Shown here piece by piece: positions 1 to 8,537 of a stretch of DNA of 64,000 nt. The DNA is from Bacillaceae bacterium JMAK1 (GTDB lineage: Bacteria; Bacillota; Bacilli; Bacillales; Marinococcaceae). The first letter of the stretch is position 1. Every line of letters begins with the position of its first letter. The stretch is from contig JIBW01000002.1 of the NCBI GenBank assembly GCA_012970285.1, positions 1 through 64,000 on the forward strand. The letters are read 5' to 3'. The notes under the pieces are model-generated. The model did no database searches. It was not told where the DNA came from and saw only the letters and a program-made list of their open reading frames with translations. Made by a program: the position numbers and the translations under genes.

Positions 1-8
1 AAAAAAAA

Positions 9-46
9 CCGCCACTCATTCTTAAATGAGTGGCGGTTTTTTATAG
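9..46. terminator. Bidirectional intrinsic terminator
   Basis: A 12-bp inverted repeat (CCGCCACTCATT / AATGAGTGGCGG) is flanked by an A-run on the left and a T-run on the right, so it can terminate transcription in both directions. It lies just beyond the stop codon of the minus-strand penicillin-binding protein gene and probably ends its transcript. Confidence 0.85.
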
Positions 47-49
47 TTT

Positions 50-2908
50 TTACGTATCCGTTGTTGGTGGATCGTCAGGTTCAGGTTCTGGCTCAGGTTC
101 AGTTGGTTCATCGTCTTCGTCATCTCCATTAGGTGGTGTTTCTTCTGGAGGGGCGTTATCATCACCATTACTGTCACCGTTACCGTTTTCGCCTTCACCA
201 TCACTATCACCGGGAACATCTTCTTCCGGTGCTTCTGACTCTGATGGTTCTTCTTCAGTAGGCTCTTCAGGTGCAGATTCGGTTACTGCTGATGCTCCTG
301 ACTGACGTCCTAACGTATCTACAGCAGCTACATAGTAACTTTGACCAGGAGAAATGCCTGAGTAACTCGTTGTTGTGTTGCCTTTTACACTAGCAACATG
401 TTGACCACTGGCTGTGTAAATTCTATAGCCGACAATATCTCCAGCACCGTGCTGAGACCAACTAATTGTGCCTCCGCTAGAACTGATGCCTATCACCTCA
501 GATGGATTGCCATCAACAACTGGAGCATCCCGTTCTGGTACGAGGTTACCGCTCAAGTTATCCGGCAAGTAGTTGCTAATGTCAACGCCACTAAAGAACG
601 TAGAGTTAACCGAGAAGCCAGTGTCTGTAAATTCATTCGGTGTATCGTCATACGCAAGATAGCTTTCACCGCTAATTGTCACGTAGCGAGTACCACTTAA
701 GGAATCATCATAGTCTGATGGTAAATGGGCGCTATTAAAGAGGTCTGTATTGACGAGACCTGCATCATAACATGCTTGTGACGGAAGTAATCCACTCACC
801 CCACAAATCGATTGACGAACAATGCCATCAGGTTGTGAAAAGCGATCATCTGTAAGAACAGCATCAGAATCTGCATCGACCGCAGCGTTCATCAGTGTTG
901 CCCATAATTGTTGATTACGAGGCGCGTAATCTCCTTGTAGTGATCGATGCTCAGAATAACCGAGCCAAACGCCAAAACTAACTTTCGGGTTCATTCCGAC
1001 AAACCAATAATCGTACGTGTATTGAGATGTACCGGTTTTTCCTGCCCAATCCCCACCAAAGTTCGTGAGCCCTGGGATCCGTGATGCTGTACCGCTCGAA
1101 ACGACATCTCGCATCATATCAATGGCAAGATAGGCTGTTTGAGGCGAGAAGACGTCGGTTTGTTCAGACTCATGTTCATAAATGATTTCACCAGTATGAG
1201 TTTCAATCCGATCAATCATGTAGGAATGATTCCGTGTTCCGCCAGTCGCGAGCGTCGACAGCGCATTCGTGTTCTGTTCTACCGTTGCAGTAAAAGAACC
1301 AAGTGCGTAGGATTGCAATAAATGATCCTCTTGTGGTCTGTACCCGAGTTGCAGAAGCTCATCATACGTTTCTTCTTCAGGCAATTCCCATAACGTTCGC
1401 ACTGAAGGCGTGTTCCTTGAGTTGGTAATTGTATCTCGAACAGATGGAATGCCTGCGTAGCCGCCTCCAAAATTACTGAACGTGCCTCCACCGCGGTAAT
1501 TCGTTGGCACGTCTGGAACAACGACACCCGGTTGCACGATGCCTCGTTCCATTGCCGAAGCAAAAGGCATTAACGGTTTTACCGTTGAACCGACGGAGCG
1601 TCTCGCTTGTGTGGCAAGGTTAAATGATTCCTCTTCAAAGTCACGACCACCGACAAAGCTTAAAATGGCTCCTGTTTCGTTATCTTGCATAACGGCACCG
1701 ACTTGCTCGATGAGTCCGTCATTAGAATTAGGTCCGAATAAGCTTCCGTTTTCAACAGCCTCTTCCATGGCGTCATAGATGTCTTTGTTAATTGTAGAAT
1801 GAATGCGATACCCGCCTAAACGAAGTTGCGTCTCAGCTCTGGCGTAATAATCACTGCGAATTGATTCGCGTTCTTCTGATTCGTACTCACTTAAATCAAC
1901 GCCATCTTTTTCTAGGAAGTAGTCACGCAAGATTGGAATCGCACGTCGTTCCAATTCATTCGTAATGTACGGATAACGTTCAAAGCTGTTGCGAGGTGCT
2001 GAGTCTGTGAAATCACTGACAATGTCATAGTCTCTCGCTTCTTCGTATTCTTCTACGGTAATCATACCCGCATCGACCATTCGATAAAGGACGGTATTCA
2101 TTCGACTAAGACCCGCGGTGAGGTCTTCTTTTAAGTTTCCATTTCCATCAAAAGGTGTGTAGGAAAACGGATTCTGAGGAATTCCTGCAATAAACGCAGA
2201 TTGTGGTAAATTCAGTTCAGAAGCCTCAACGTCGAAAATGCCGTTTGCTGCTGCTTGGATTCCAGCAATCTGAGTACCACCTGCATTGCGTCCGAAAGGA
2301 ACAATGTTTAAGTACGCTTCTAAAATATCGTCTTTATCAAGATAGTTTTCAAGACGCATGGCGATCATCATTTCTCTTGCTTTACGATCAAAAGAAACTT
2401 CACTGGATAGCATTTGATTTTTTACAATTTGTTGTGTGAGCGTACTTCCTCCAGTTTGCATTCCAGTGTCTACAAACTCTTGGAATGTCGCTCGCATGAT
2501 CGCTTTAGGGACAATTCCGTTATGTTCATAGAAGTATTCATCTTCTGTAGAAATAAGTGCCGCTTGCACATACCCCGAAACGTTTTCGAGTTCGACTTCC
2601 CGGCGTTCTAAGATGGCAGGAAGTTCACCTAAGTAAACGTCATCAGCGAAGTACACTTCACTCGTTTCTTCATAGTTGTACACTTCTTCTTTCATTTGTG
2701 CTTCTGTATATTCAGGTTCTCCTTCAACGAGAGAAACAAAATATCCAGCCCCAGCTGCTCCTACAAAGGTTGTTCCGAGTAGTAACGTGACGGTTATGAT
2801 AATAAATAAATTCCATAGAACTAAACTTGTCAAATTAATACGTTGGATGTACCGTTTATCGCGTAAAGAATCAAGCCAGTTATTCAATTGCTGAATACGA
2901 GACTTCAT
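50..2908 (-). CDS. Class A (bifunctional) penicillin-binding protein, PBP1A-like
   Basis: This is a membrane-anchored peptidoglycan synthase of about 952 residues with glycosyltransferase and transpeptidase activities. A single membrane segment spans about residues 27-57. The GT51 domain follows, with the EDEYFYEH active-site motif near 122-129 and TGGSTLTQQ near 152-160. The transpeptidase domain shows STVK (441-444, catalytic serine), SRN (497-499) and KTGTS (624-628). A fibronectin-type-III-like module sits near 795-870. The last ~80 residues are low complexity (Glu, Asp, Pro, Gly, Asn, Ser) and strongly acidic. I chose the ATG at 2908 because GGAGGTGA lies six to seven bases upstream; a GTG one codon earlier is too close to it. 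The gene is divergent from the tyrosine T-box. Assignment to class A is secure; the exact orthologue name is not. Confidence 0.93.
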   Translation of the reverse strand: MKSRIQQLNNWLDSLRDKRYIQRINLTSLVLWNLFIIITVTLLLGTTFVGAAGAGYFVSLVEGEPEYTEAQMKEEVYNYEETSEVYFADDVYLGELPAILERREVELENVSGYVQAALISTEDEYFYEHNGIVPKAIMRATFQEFVDTGMQTGGSTLTQQIVKNQMLSSEVSFDRKAREMMIAMRLENYLDKDDILEAYLNIVPFGRNAGGTQIAGIQAAANGIFDVEASELNLPQSAFIAGIPQNPFSYTPFDGNGNLKEDLTAGLSRMNTVLYRMVDAGMITVEEYEEARDYDIVSDFTDSAPRNSFERYPYITNELERRAIPILRDYFLEKDGVDLSEYESEERESIRSDYYARAETQLRLGGYRIHSTINKDIYDAMEEAVENGSLFGPNSNDGLIEQVGAVMQDNETGAILSFVGGRDFEEESFNLATQARRSVGSTVKPLMPFASAMERGIVQPGVVVPDVPTNYRGGGTFSNFGGGYAGIPSVRDTITNSRNTPSVRTLWELPEEETYDELLQLGYRPQEDHLLQSYALGSFTATVEQNTNALSTLATGGTRNHSYMIDRIETHTGEIIYEHESEQTDVFSPQTAYLAIDMMRDVVSSGTASRIPGLTNFGGDWAGKTGTSQYTYDYWFVGMNPKVSFGVWLGYSEHRSLQGDYAPRNQQLWATLMNAAVDADSDAVLTDDRFSQPDGIVRQSICGVSGLLPSQACYDAGLVNTDLFNSAHLPSDYDDSLSGTRYVTISGESYLAYDDTPNEFTDTGFSVNSTFFSGVDISNYLPDNLSGNLVPERDAPVVDGNPSEVIGISSSGGTISWSQHGAGDIVGYRIYTASGQHVASVKGNTTTSYSGISPGQSYYVAAVDTLGRQSGASAVTESAPEEPTEEEPSESEAPEEDVPGDSDGEGENGNGDSNGDDNAPPEETPPNGDDEDDEPTEPEPEPEPDDPPTTDT

Positions 2909-3052
2909 CACTCACCTCCATACAAAATCACGCATATTATAGCATACTTTTTGATATACTAATCAACAGCTCTAGTACAAATTCGATAATGTTAGACATT
3001 TTCCTTTTACCGATTTCCCGTTAGTTTTCCATAAAGACGATTGAGCATACAG

Positions 3053-3081
3053 TTGACATGACGAATTCCTCGTGATATAAC
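3053..3081 (+). promoter_or_regulatory. SigA-type promoter of the tyrosine T-box/tyrS unit
   Basis: TTGACA at 3053-3058 and TATAAC at 3076-3081 are separated by 17 bp, a near-consensus vegetative promoter placed directly before the T-box leader. Confidence 0.8.
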
Positions 3082-3084
3082 ATG

Positions 3085-3308
3085 AAGCATCGCTATAACA
3101 TAAAAGTCATGACGGTAACGAAGTAGTTTGGCGTTTATTGGTACAGAAAGTCGACGGTTGCTGCGAGTCGACCCAGAACGTTAAATGAATTACATTGCCC
3201 GAACTTTCCCGTAAGTGGAACGTGAACTCTGCGTTAAAGAGCCGAGTGGAGAATAGAGATGTTATTCTCAACAAGGGTGGTACCGCGACACGTTCGTCCC
3301 TTTTTTGG
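3085..3308 (+). promoter_or_regulatory. Tyrosine-specific T-box leader
   Basis: The leader contains the conserved T-box sequence GGGTGGTACCGCG (about 3275-3287), followed by CCC and a T-run (3297-3306) acting as terminator. Stem I features are visible: a hairpin GTCGAC...GTCGAC around a GGTTGCTGCG loop (about 3150-3172), then the specifier region GAAT-TAC-ATTGCCCGAAC with TAC (Tyr) at 3191-3193. Uncharged tRNA-Tyr is expected to stabilise the antiterminator and switch on tyrS. The specifier codon agrees with the downstream gene. Confidence 0.92.
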
Positions 3309-3353
3309 GGGTGGCGTTTTTTTTATGTTTAATTTTAATTAGGAGGAAGTTAC

Positions 3354-4595
3354 ATGTCAGAGCAATGGAGCTTAACACCAGAACAAACTGAACTCGTTGA
3401 TCGTCAAGTAGAAGACTTGATGCGTGGTGTCGTTGAGGTCGTTCCAAAAGAGGCATTTCGAGATAAAATTGCAAAAAGTGTCGTTACAGGTAAACCATTA
3501 AATATTAAATTAGGGATGGACCCTTCAGCGCCTGACGTACACATTGGTCATACGGTTGTGCTTCACAAGTTACGTCAGTTCCAAGAATACGGTCATCACG
3601 TACAAATGTTAATCGGAGATTTCACAGGACGAATCGGAGATCCAAGTGGTAAATCAGAAACGAGAAAAGTCCTCACGAGTGAGCAAGTTGCAGCAAACGC
3701 ACAAACGTACGTGGAGCAATACGGCAAGATTATTGATATGGATAAAGCAACCCTTTACTACAACTCTGAGTGGTTGAGCAAGTTAAACTTTGAAGATGTA
3801 ATTCAATTGTCGGGGAACTTAACGGTTGCAAGAATGCTCGAGCGTGAAGACTTTAACAACCGTTACAAAAACAATTTACCGATTTCGATCCATGAATTTT
3901 TCTATCCGTTAATGCAAGGGTATGACTCTGTTGCGATGGATACGGATATTGAAGTGGGTGGGACTGACCAGACATTTAACTTAATGATGGGACGTCAGCT
4001 TCAAGATGCGTACGGGAAAGAGAAGCAAGTTGCTTTAACACTTCCATTAATTGAGGGGCTTGACGGTGTACGTAAAATGTCGAAGTCATTGAACAACTAC
4101 ATCGGAATTGATGAAGCACCTAACGAGATTTTTGGTAAATCAATGAGTATTCCTGATGAGTTGATGATTAAATACTACAAGCTTGCGACTGACATTCCAT
4201 TAGAAGAAGTCGCAGCGCTAGAAAAAGGAATAGCTGACGGCTCCGTCCATCCAAGAGATGCGAAGCAAAACCTCGGAAAACACTTCGTTGAAATGTACCA
4301 CGGACAAGAAGCGGCAGAAGAAGCACAGCGCTATTTCCAAACGGTCTTTACAAAGCGCTCTCTACCAGAAGATCTACCGGTCGTGAAATGGGAGAAAGAA
4401 CGTGAGATTTCATTGATCGATCTTCTCGTTGAACTGAACATGATGCCTTCTAAAGGGGAAGCGCGCCGGATGATCAAAAACGGTGGTGTGAAGATTAATG
4501 AAGAGAAGCAAGAAGATATTCAAACGACAATAACTGTCGAAGACGATATGATCGTTCAAGTCGGAAAACGTAAATTCGCCAAACTAACCGTGTAA
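3354..4595 (+). CDS. tyrS: Tyrosyl-tRNA synthetase, TyrZ-type
   Basis: This enzyme charges tRNA-Tyr with tyrosine in the cytoplasm. The class I signatures are HIGH at residues 63-66 and KMSKS at 241-245. An S4-like tRNA-binding domain occupies about 350-413. The length (413 residues) and the N-terminal block [13 protein letters not shown]...[17 protein letters not shown] match the TyrZ branch of TyrRS rather than the ~420-residue TyrS branch of B. subtilis. It nevertheless sits at the conserved tyrS locus next to rpsD. AGGAGG precedes the ATG. Expression should be controlled by the T-box upstream. Confidence 0.96.
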   Translation: MSEQWSLTPEQTELVDRQVEDLMRGVVEVVPKEAFRDKIAKSVVTGKPLNIKLGMDPSAPDVHIGHTVVLHKLRQFQEYGHHVQMLIGDFTGRIGDPSGKSETRKVLTSEQVAANAQTYVEQYGKIIDMDKATLYYNSEWLSKLNFEDVIQLSGNLTVARMLEREDFNNRYKNNLPISIHEFFYPLMQGYDSVAMDTDIEVGGTDQTFNLMMGRQLQDAYGKEKQVALTLPLIEGLDGVRKMSKSLNNYIGIDEAPNEIFGKSMSIPDELMIKYYKLATDIPLEEVAALEKGIADGSVHPRDAKQNLGKHFVEMYHGQEAAEEAQRYFQTVFTKRSLPEDLPVVKWEKEREISLIDLLVELNMMPSKGEARRMIKNGGVKINEEKQEDIQTTITVEDDMIVQVGKRKFAKLTV

Positions 4596-4599
4596 CGCA

Positions 4600-4654
4600 T
4601 TAAAGCGCTGGGGGACAGTCCCCCAGCGCTTTAACGTACCGGGGGACTGTCCCC
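4600..4654. repeat. Double palindrome with GGGGAC/GTCCCC cores
   Basis: A perfect 17-bp inverted repeat around one central base covers 4600-4634 (arms TTAAAGCGCTGGGGGAC / GTCCCCCAGCGCTTTAA). Five bases later comes a second short palindrome GGGGAC-T-GTCCCC at 4642-4654. There is no T-run, so it is not a typical terminator, though the first hairpin may end or stabilise the tyrS transcript. The same core in both palindromes suggests a dispersed repeat family. Confidence 0.75.
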
Positions 4655-4718
4655 GATGGGCGATTTATGGTAAATTGTAAGAATAGATCGACAAAGTTAA
4701 TAATTAGGAGTGAGACGA

Positions 4719-5360
4719 ATGTATAACAAATCATATTTTAGTCGCTTAGGAGAATTTAAAGAACTTGCTCCGGCTGCATTTGAAGCATTTATGGCGTTTG
4801 ATCAACAAGCGCTAAGAGAAGGTCAATTAGATGGGAAGTTAAAGGAACTCATCGCTGTTGCTGTTGCCCATACAACGGGTTGTGCTTATTGTATTGAGCT
4901 ACATGTAAACCAAGTGAAACAAAAAGGAGCAACAAAAGGTGAGATGGCAGAAGCAGTGATGGTAGCAACGGCACTTAAAGCAGGCTCAGCGATTGCACAT
5001 AGTGTGAATGCCTTAAATGCATATGACGATTTTACTGAAGATTCACTTTATGATTCTTCATACTTTAAGCGATTACCAGAGCTAAAAGAGCTTAGTCCTG
5101 GAGCGTTTAAGACATTTATTGAATTTGATCAAGAAGCGTTAAAGCCAGGTGCGCTCACGAAAAAGGATAAAGAATTAATTGCGATTGCTGTCGCACATAC
5201 CACCGGTTGTCCGTACTGCATTGAACTGCATACAGATGGTGTAAAAAAAGCAGGAGCATCAAAAGAAGAGGTCGCAGAAGCAGTGATGGTAGCAACGGCA
5301 TTAAAAGCAGGTTCTGCACTCGCTCACGGTGTGAACGCCTTAAATGCGTATGATTCATAA
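4719..5360 (+). CDS. Tandem-duplicated carboxymuconolactone decarboxylase/AhpD-like protein
   Basis: A 213-residue protein built from two homologous ~105-residue copies of a CMD/AhpD-like domain. Each copy starts with a Y-x-S-Y-F-x-R-L block and carries the redox-type motif C-x-Y-C-I-E-L-H: C55/C58/H62 in copy one and C164/C167/H171 in copy two. Such domains act in peroxide reduction or decarboxylation and normally form oligomers of single-domain chains; the fused pair probably makes a pseudo-dimer. I chose the ATG at 4719 because TAGGAG lies about nine bases upstream; a GTG at 4710 is too close to it. The gene is monocistronic. The substrate is unknown. Confidence 0.85.
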   Translation: MYNKSYFSRLGEFKELAPAAFEAFMAFDQQALREGQLDGKLKELIAVAVAHTTGCAYCIELHVNQVKQKGATKGEMAEAVMVATALKAGSAIAHSVNALNAYDDFTEDSLYDSSYFKRLPELKELSPGAFKTFIEFDQEALKPGALTKKDKELIAIAVAHTTGCPYCIELHTDGVKKAGASKEEVAEAVMVATALKAGSALAHGVNALNAYDS

Positions 5361-5439
5361 AAATACGGCAATAACCTTGAGTACGCTCCGTAAACGTGTT
5401 AGAGTAACTGATTAGTACGGCAAGTCAAACACACATATG

Positions 5440-5471
5440 AAGGGAGGGTAACGGAGACGTTGCCCTTCTTT
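5440..5471 (+). terminator. Probable terminator of the CMD-domain gene
   Basis: AGGGTAACG (5445-5453) pairs with CGTTGCCCT (5458-5466), with one G-U, and is followed by TCTTTC. The hairpin is good but the U-tract is weak. Confidence 0.55.
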
Positions 5472-5500
5472 CATGTACATAAAGAATACAGGTTACTTGA

Positions 5501-5532
5501 TGTGGCAACATGTTCCCGACCATGTTGCCACA
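5501..5532. repeat. 12-bp perfect inverted repeat
   Basis: TGTGGCAACATG and CATGTTGCCACA flank an 8-base spacer. The repeat lies between two terminator-like hairpins in the convergent gap and has no U-tract of its own. The role is unknown; it could be an operator or an RNA hairpin. Confidence 0.6.
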
Positions 5533-5536
5533 TCCA

Positions 5537-5575
5537 AAAGAAACGCACACGAAATGGATTCGCATGCGTTTCTTT
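5537..5575 (-). terminator. Terminator of the aldo/keto reductase gene
   Basis: AAAGAAACGCA (5537-5547) pairs perfectly with TGCGTTTCTTT (5565-5575), with further pairing inside the loop. On the minus strand the right arm ends in TTTCTTTT. It lies 27 bases past the stop at 5602. Confidence 0.6.
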
Positions 5576-5601
5576 GATGTGCACTGCCTTGTAATGGTTG
5601 C

Positions 5602-6582
5602 TTACTTCGGTAACGGTGCTTTTGTTGAAAGTAACTGTCGTTCAAGGAGCTCATCCCAAAACTCTTTAGGAATTATTTCGTTCATTGCATCTAAATCTTC
5701 TTTTATTCGTTCAGGTCGTGTTGAACCTGGAATTACGGCTTCAACGGCAGGGTGAGCAGTCGAAAATTGTAGAGCTGCGGCTTTTAAGTTCACGTTAAAG
5801 CGATGTGCGACCTCATTTAGTTGCTGGACATGTTTTTTTACATCAGGTGTCGCTTCGACATAATCAAAATGATTCCCACCTAGTAATGCGCCAGAATTAT
5901 AAGGTCCACCAACGACAATCCCCATCCCTTTCTTTTGGGCACCAGGCATCATTCTTTCTAGTGCGCGCTCATGTTGCATCAATGTATATTGTGTAGCCGA
6001 TAGGCTTAAATCAGGGTGAGCATTTTCGAGCTCCATTGCCAGTTCAATTGGCACTGTTGTGTTTACGCCTAGTCCCCATGAACCAATGACTCCTTCATCA
6101 CGCAATTGAGAGAGTACAAGGAAGGCTCCATTTCTAGCTTCATCGAACTTTGTAAGCCATTCATCGCCGTGAAAATCTGGAGAAATGTCATGAACGTAAA
6201 CAATATCAAGACGATCGGTTTTTAAACGCTCTAAACTTTGTTCAATGGAACGTAACGTGCCATCTGCGGTATAGTCATCGATCACTTTATTTTTACGACC
6301 GAATTCAAATAACCCTTCTTTATTTTCTTCTTTTTCGTCAGAGATGAGGCGGCCGACCTTTGTACTTAATATATAGTCATTTCTATTGTAGTTAGACAAG
6401 ACTTCGCCTAAGCGGATTTCTGACAATCCGGCACCGTAAAGAGGGGCAGTATCGAAGTAACGAATGCCATGGTCCCAAACGGATTGAACCGTTTCCGTCC
6501 ATTCTTTCTCTGGAATGTCACGAAACATGTTACCAAGTGGTGCAGTACCAAATCCAATTTTTCCTTTTATATTTATGGTCAT
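5602..6582 (-). CDS. Aldo/keto reductase, D-threo-aldose/pyridoxal dehydrogenase-like
   Basis: A 326-residue soluble NAD(P)-dependent oxidoreductase with a TIM-barrel fold. Family marks are GFGTAPLGN at the N terminus, YFDTAPLYGAGLSE (Asp and Tyr of the catalytic tetrad, about residues 43-56), STKVGR (catalytic Lys, about 73-78) and VYVHD (His region). The layout resembles the L-fucose/D-threo-aldose/pyridoxal 4-dehydrogenase branch of the superfamily, but the substrate cannot be read from sequence. GGGAGG lies ~11 bases before the ATG. It is a single gene between its own terminator and the rpsD terminator. Confidence 0.85.
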   Translation of the reverse strand: MTINIKGKIGFGTAPLGNMFRDIPEKEWTETVQSVWDHGIRYFDTAPLYGAGLSEIRLGEVLSNYNRNDYILSTKVGRLISDEKEENKEGLFEFGRKNKVIDDYTADGTLRSIEQSLERLKTDRLDIVYVHDISPDFHGDEWLTKFDEARNGAFLVLSQLRDEGVIGSWGLGVNTTVPIELAMELENAHPDLSLSATQYTLMQHERALERMMPGAQKKGMGIVVGGPYNSGALLGGNHFDYVEATPDVKKHVQQLNEVAHRFNVNLKAAALQFSTAHPAVEAVIPGSTRPERIKEDLDAMNEIIPKEFWDELLERQLLSTKAPLPK

Positions 6583-6630
6583 TGTAATTGTTCCTCCCTT
6601 TAAAGTAAAAAAGATCTTTCTAATTCATAA

Positions 6631-6644
6631 CCTGAACGCTTACA
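6631..6644 (-). promoter_or_regulatory. cre-like site upstream of the aldo/keto reductase
   Basis: On the minus strand the sequence TGTAAGCGTTCAGG matches the CcpA operator consensus TGWNANCGNTNWCA at all positions except the last two. It lies about 50 bases upstream of the start codon, so carbon catabolite control is possible. This is a motif match only. Confidence 0.3.
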
Positions 6645-6758
6645 GTTTAAACATATTATGAGAGGTGTTAACAGAAAAAGCAGTCGTTCATTACATGAGA
6701 CTTTAAATGTTAACTACGTTTACTCAGTATTGTACCTAATCTTATCGATGAAAAACAA

Positions 6759-6802
6759 AAAACCCCTTAAGAGGTTGATCAAACAACATCTTAAGGGGTT
6801 TT
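6759..6802 (-). terminator. rpsD terminator
   Basis: A 14-bp perfect inverted repeat (AAAACCCCTTAAGA / TCTTAAGGGGTTTT) lies 28 bases past the rpsD stop. On the minus strand it is followed by TTTTTTGTTTTT. The T-runs on both sides may make it bidirectional. Confidence 0.9.
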
Positions 6803-6829
6803 CCTGCATAACTCTGCAATCTAAGAAGA

Positions 6830-7432
6830 TTAACGAGAGTACCACTCAACGATTAACGCTTCTGTGATTTCAGAAGAAAGCTCAGAGCGCTCAGGAAGGC
6901 GAGTGAATGTAGTTTCAAGCTTTTCACCGTCAACGTTTACGTATTCAGGTGTGAAAGCAATTGATTCACGTGCTTCACTGATTGAAGTGAGGTTTTGAGA
7001 CTTTTCACGAACACCGAATACTTGTCCTGGCTTAAGAGTGTAAGAAGGAATATCTACACGCTTACCATCAACAGTAATGTGTCCGTGGTTAACGAGTTGG
7101 CGAGCTCCACGACGAGTGCGAGCAAGACCAGCGCGGTAAACGAGGTTGTCAAGACGAGACTCAAGAAGGATCATGAAGTTCTCACCGTGTACTCCGTCGA
7201 TTTTACCTGCTTTATCGAATGTGCGCTTAAATTGACGCTCATTCAAACCGTACATGAAACGAAGTTTTTGCTTCTCTTGAAGCTGAACACCGTATTCAGT
7301 AAGTTTCTTTCTTTGAGTTGGACCATGTTCACCTGGAACATATGGGCGCTTTTCTAATTCTTTGCCAGTACCGCTAAGAGAGATTCCAAGACGGCGTGAC
7401 TTTTTCCAAGCTGGACCTGTATAACGAGCCAT
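6830..7432 (-). CDS. rpsD: 30S ribosomal protein S4
   Basis: This 200-residue primary 16S rRNA-binding protein nucleates 30S assembly. It begins [16 protein letters not shown] and contains the S4 RNA-binding domain (about 92-155: [11 protein letters not shown]...[15 protein letters not shown]). The start at 7432 is set by GGAGGAGC seven bases upstream and by the family N terminus; the frame stays open further upstream but that part is leader. It is monocistronic with its own promoter and terminator, as in other bacilli. Confidence 0.98.
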   Translation of the reverse strand: MARYTGPAWKKSRRLGISLSGTGKELEKRPYVPGEHGPTQRKKLTEYGVQLQEKQKLRFMYGLNERQFKRTFDKAGKIDGVHGENFMILLESRLDNLVYRAGLARTRRGARQLVNHGHITVDGKRVDIPSYTLKPGQVFGVREKSQNLTSISEARESIAFTPEYVNVDGEKLETTFTRLPERSELSSEITEALIVEWYSR

Positions 7433-7600
7433 AGTAATAGCTCCTCCTTCATCACGATAAATTTGCGTGAAAAAGACGGACAGTGGCAATCTCTTATTCG
7501 GACATTTTGCTTTCACACATCTTCGCTCCGACAGCGAGGAGTTAGTGATGCACCTCTTCATGTATAGAAATACGGTTGAGGAACAAAATGAGCACGTATA
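7433..7600 (-). promoter_or_regulatory. rpsD leader, probable S4 autoregulatory RNA
   Basis: About 190 bases separate the promoter from the start codon. Reading the minus strand, the leader contains GAGGTGCATCACTAAC, a hairpin CTCGCTGTCGGAGCG, and a later stretch that could base-pair around the ribosome site. B. subtilis rpsD is known to be autoregulated by S4 binding to such a leader. I cannot fold it here, so the assignment rests on position, length and family knowledge. Confidence 0.55.
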
Positions 7601-7633
7601 AGTTCACCTAGGCTGCCTTTTAACACAACTACC

Positions 7634-7662
7634 ATTGTATAAAGATCAGGATGAAAAGTCAA
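7634..7662 (-). promoter_or_regulatory. rpsD promoter
   Basis: On the minus strand TTGACT (7662-7657) and TACAAT (7639-7634) are separated by 17 bp, a strong SigA-type promoter. Confidence 0.8.
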
Positions 7663-7727
7663 CCTCTCGTTTACGATGGAAATCATGATATAGTAGGTAG
7701 GAAACTGTTAAGAAAGGTGTGACCTGA

Positions 7728-8402
7728 ATGAATGCTAATGAGCTAGCATCTTATATTGATCATACGCTATTGAAGCCAGAAGTTACGAAAGAGGCCATCG
7801 TAGCATTATGTCAGGAAGCGAAAGATTACCACTTTAAAACGGTATGCGTTCATCCGTACTGGGTGAAGACGGCGGTAAAAGCGCTTGAAGGAACAGAAGT
7901 TGGCGTGACGACGGTCATTGGGTTCCCGCACGGCACGACAACAAAAGAAGTGAAAGCATTTGAAACCGAGCAAGCGATTCAACACGGAGCATCCGATGTT
8001 GATATGGTTATTAACGTTGGTGCATTGAAGTCTGGTCTTACTGATGAAGTAGAAGAAGACATTGCAGCCGTCGTTAAGGCGAGTAACAAACGTGCGGTCG
8101 TAAAAGTCATCATCGAAACGAGTCAACTTACAGACGAAGAAAAGGTAGTGGCTTGTGAGCGTGCCGTTGCAGCAGGTGCAGACTTTGTGAAAACATCAAC
8201 TGGTTTCCATACAGGTGGAGCGACACTCGCTGATGTTCGTTTAATGAAAGAGACAGTCGGCAATCATGCTAAAGTAAAAGCATCAGGTGGAGTGAAGAAC
8301 GCTCACGATGCGAAAGAGTACATCGATGCAGGTACAGACCGCATTGGAACAAGCTCAGGAATTGCAATTGTTTCAGGTGGAGAGTCACAATCAAATTATT
8401 AA
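7728..8402 (+). CDS. deoC: Deoxyribose-phosphate aldolase
   Basis: A 224-residue class I aldolase that splits 2-deoxyribose 5-phosphate into glyceraldehyde 3-phosphate and acetaldehyde during deoxynucleoside catabolism. Visible marks are IDHTLLKPE at the N terminus, [13 protein letters not shown] in the middle, and FVKTSTGF (Schiff-base lysine, about residue 152) with VKASGGV (second lysine). The ATG at 7728 follows AAAGGTGTG. It stands alone here, without the deoR, nupC or pdp genes found beside it in some bacilli. Confidence 0.96.
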   Translation: MNANELASYIDHTLLKPEVTKEAIVALCQEAKDYHFKTVCVHPYWVKTAVKALEGTEVGVTTVIGFPHGTTTKEVKAFETEQAIQHGASDVDMVINVGALKSGLTDEVEEDIAAVVKASNKRAVVKVIIETSQLTDEEKVVACERAVAAGADFVKTSTGFHTGGATLADVRLMKETVGNHAKVKASGGVKNAHDAKEYIDAGTDRIGTSSGIAIVSGGESQSNY

Positions 8403-8408
8403 TCAATT

Positions 8409-8442
8409 AAGCTCTGCTAACAAAGTTAGCAGAGCTTTTTTA
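8409..8442 (+). terminator. deoC terminator
   Basis: AAGCTCTGCTAAC and GTTAGCAGAGCTT form a 13-bp stem around AAA, followed by a T-run. Confidence 0.9.
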
Positions 8443-8537
8443 TACACTCATGCCGATCATTGAGTCGCACGTTATGGTTTAATGGACAATCAAAAGAGGT
8501 AATGAACACTATGTAAGTATACTAGGAGGTTTTTAAC

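Noticed and set aside
60-290. Short repeated units that could suggest a CRISPR or tandem repeat
   Set aside because: They encode the degenerate Pro/Glu/Asp-rich protein tail; there are no regular spacers.
30-305. Ser/Gly-rich plus-strand frame at the window start
   Set aside because: It is the antisense of the acidic low-complexity tail of the PBP.
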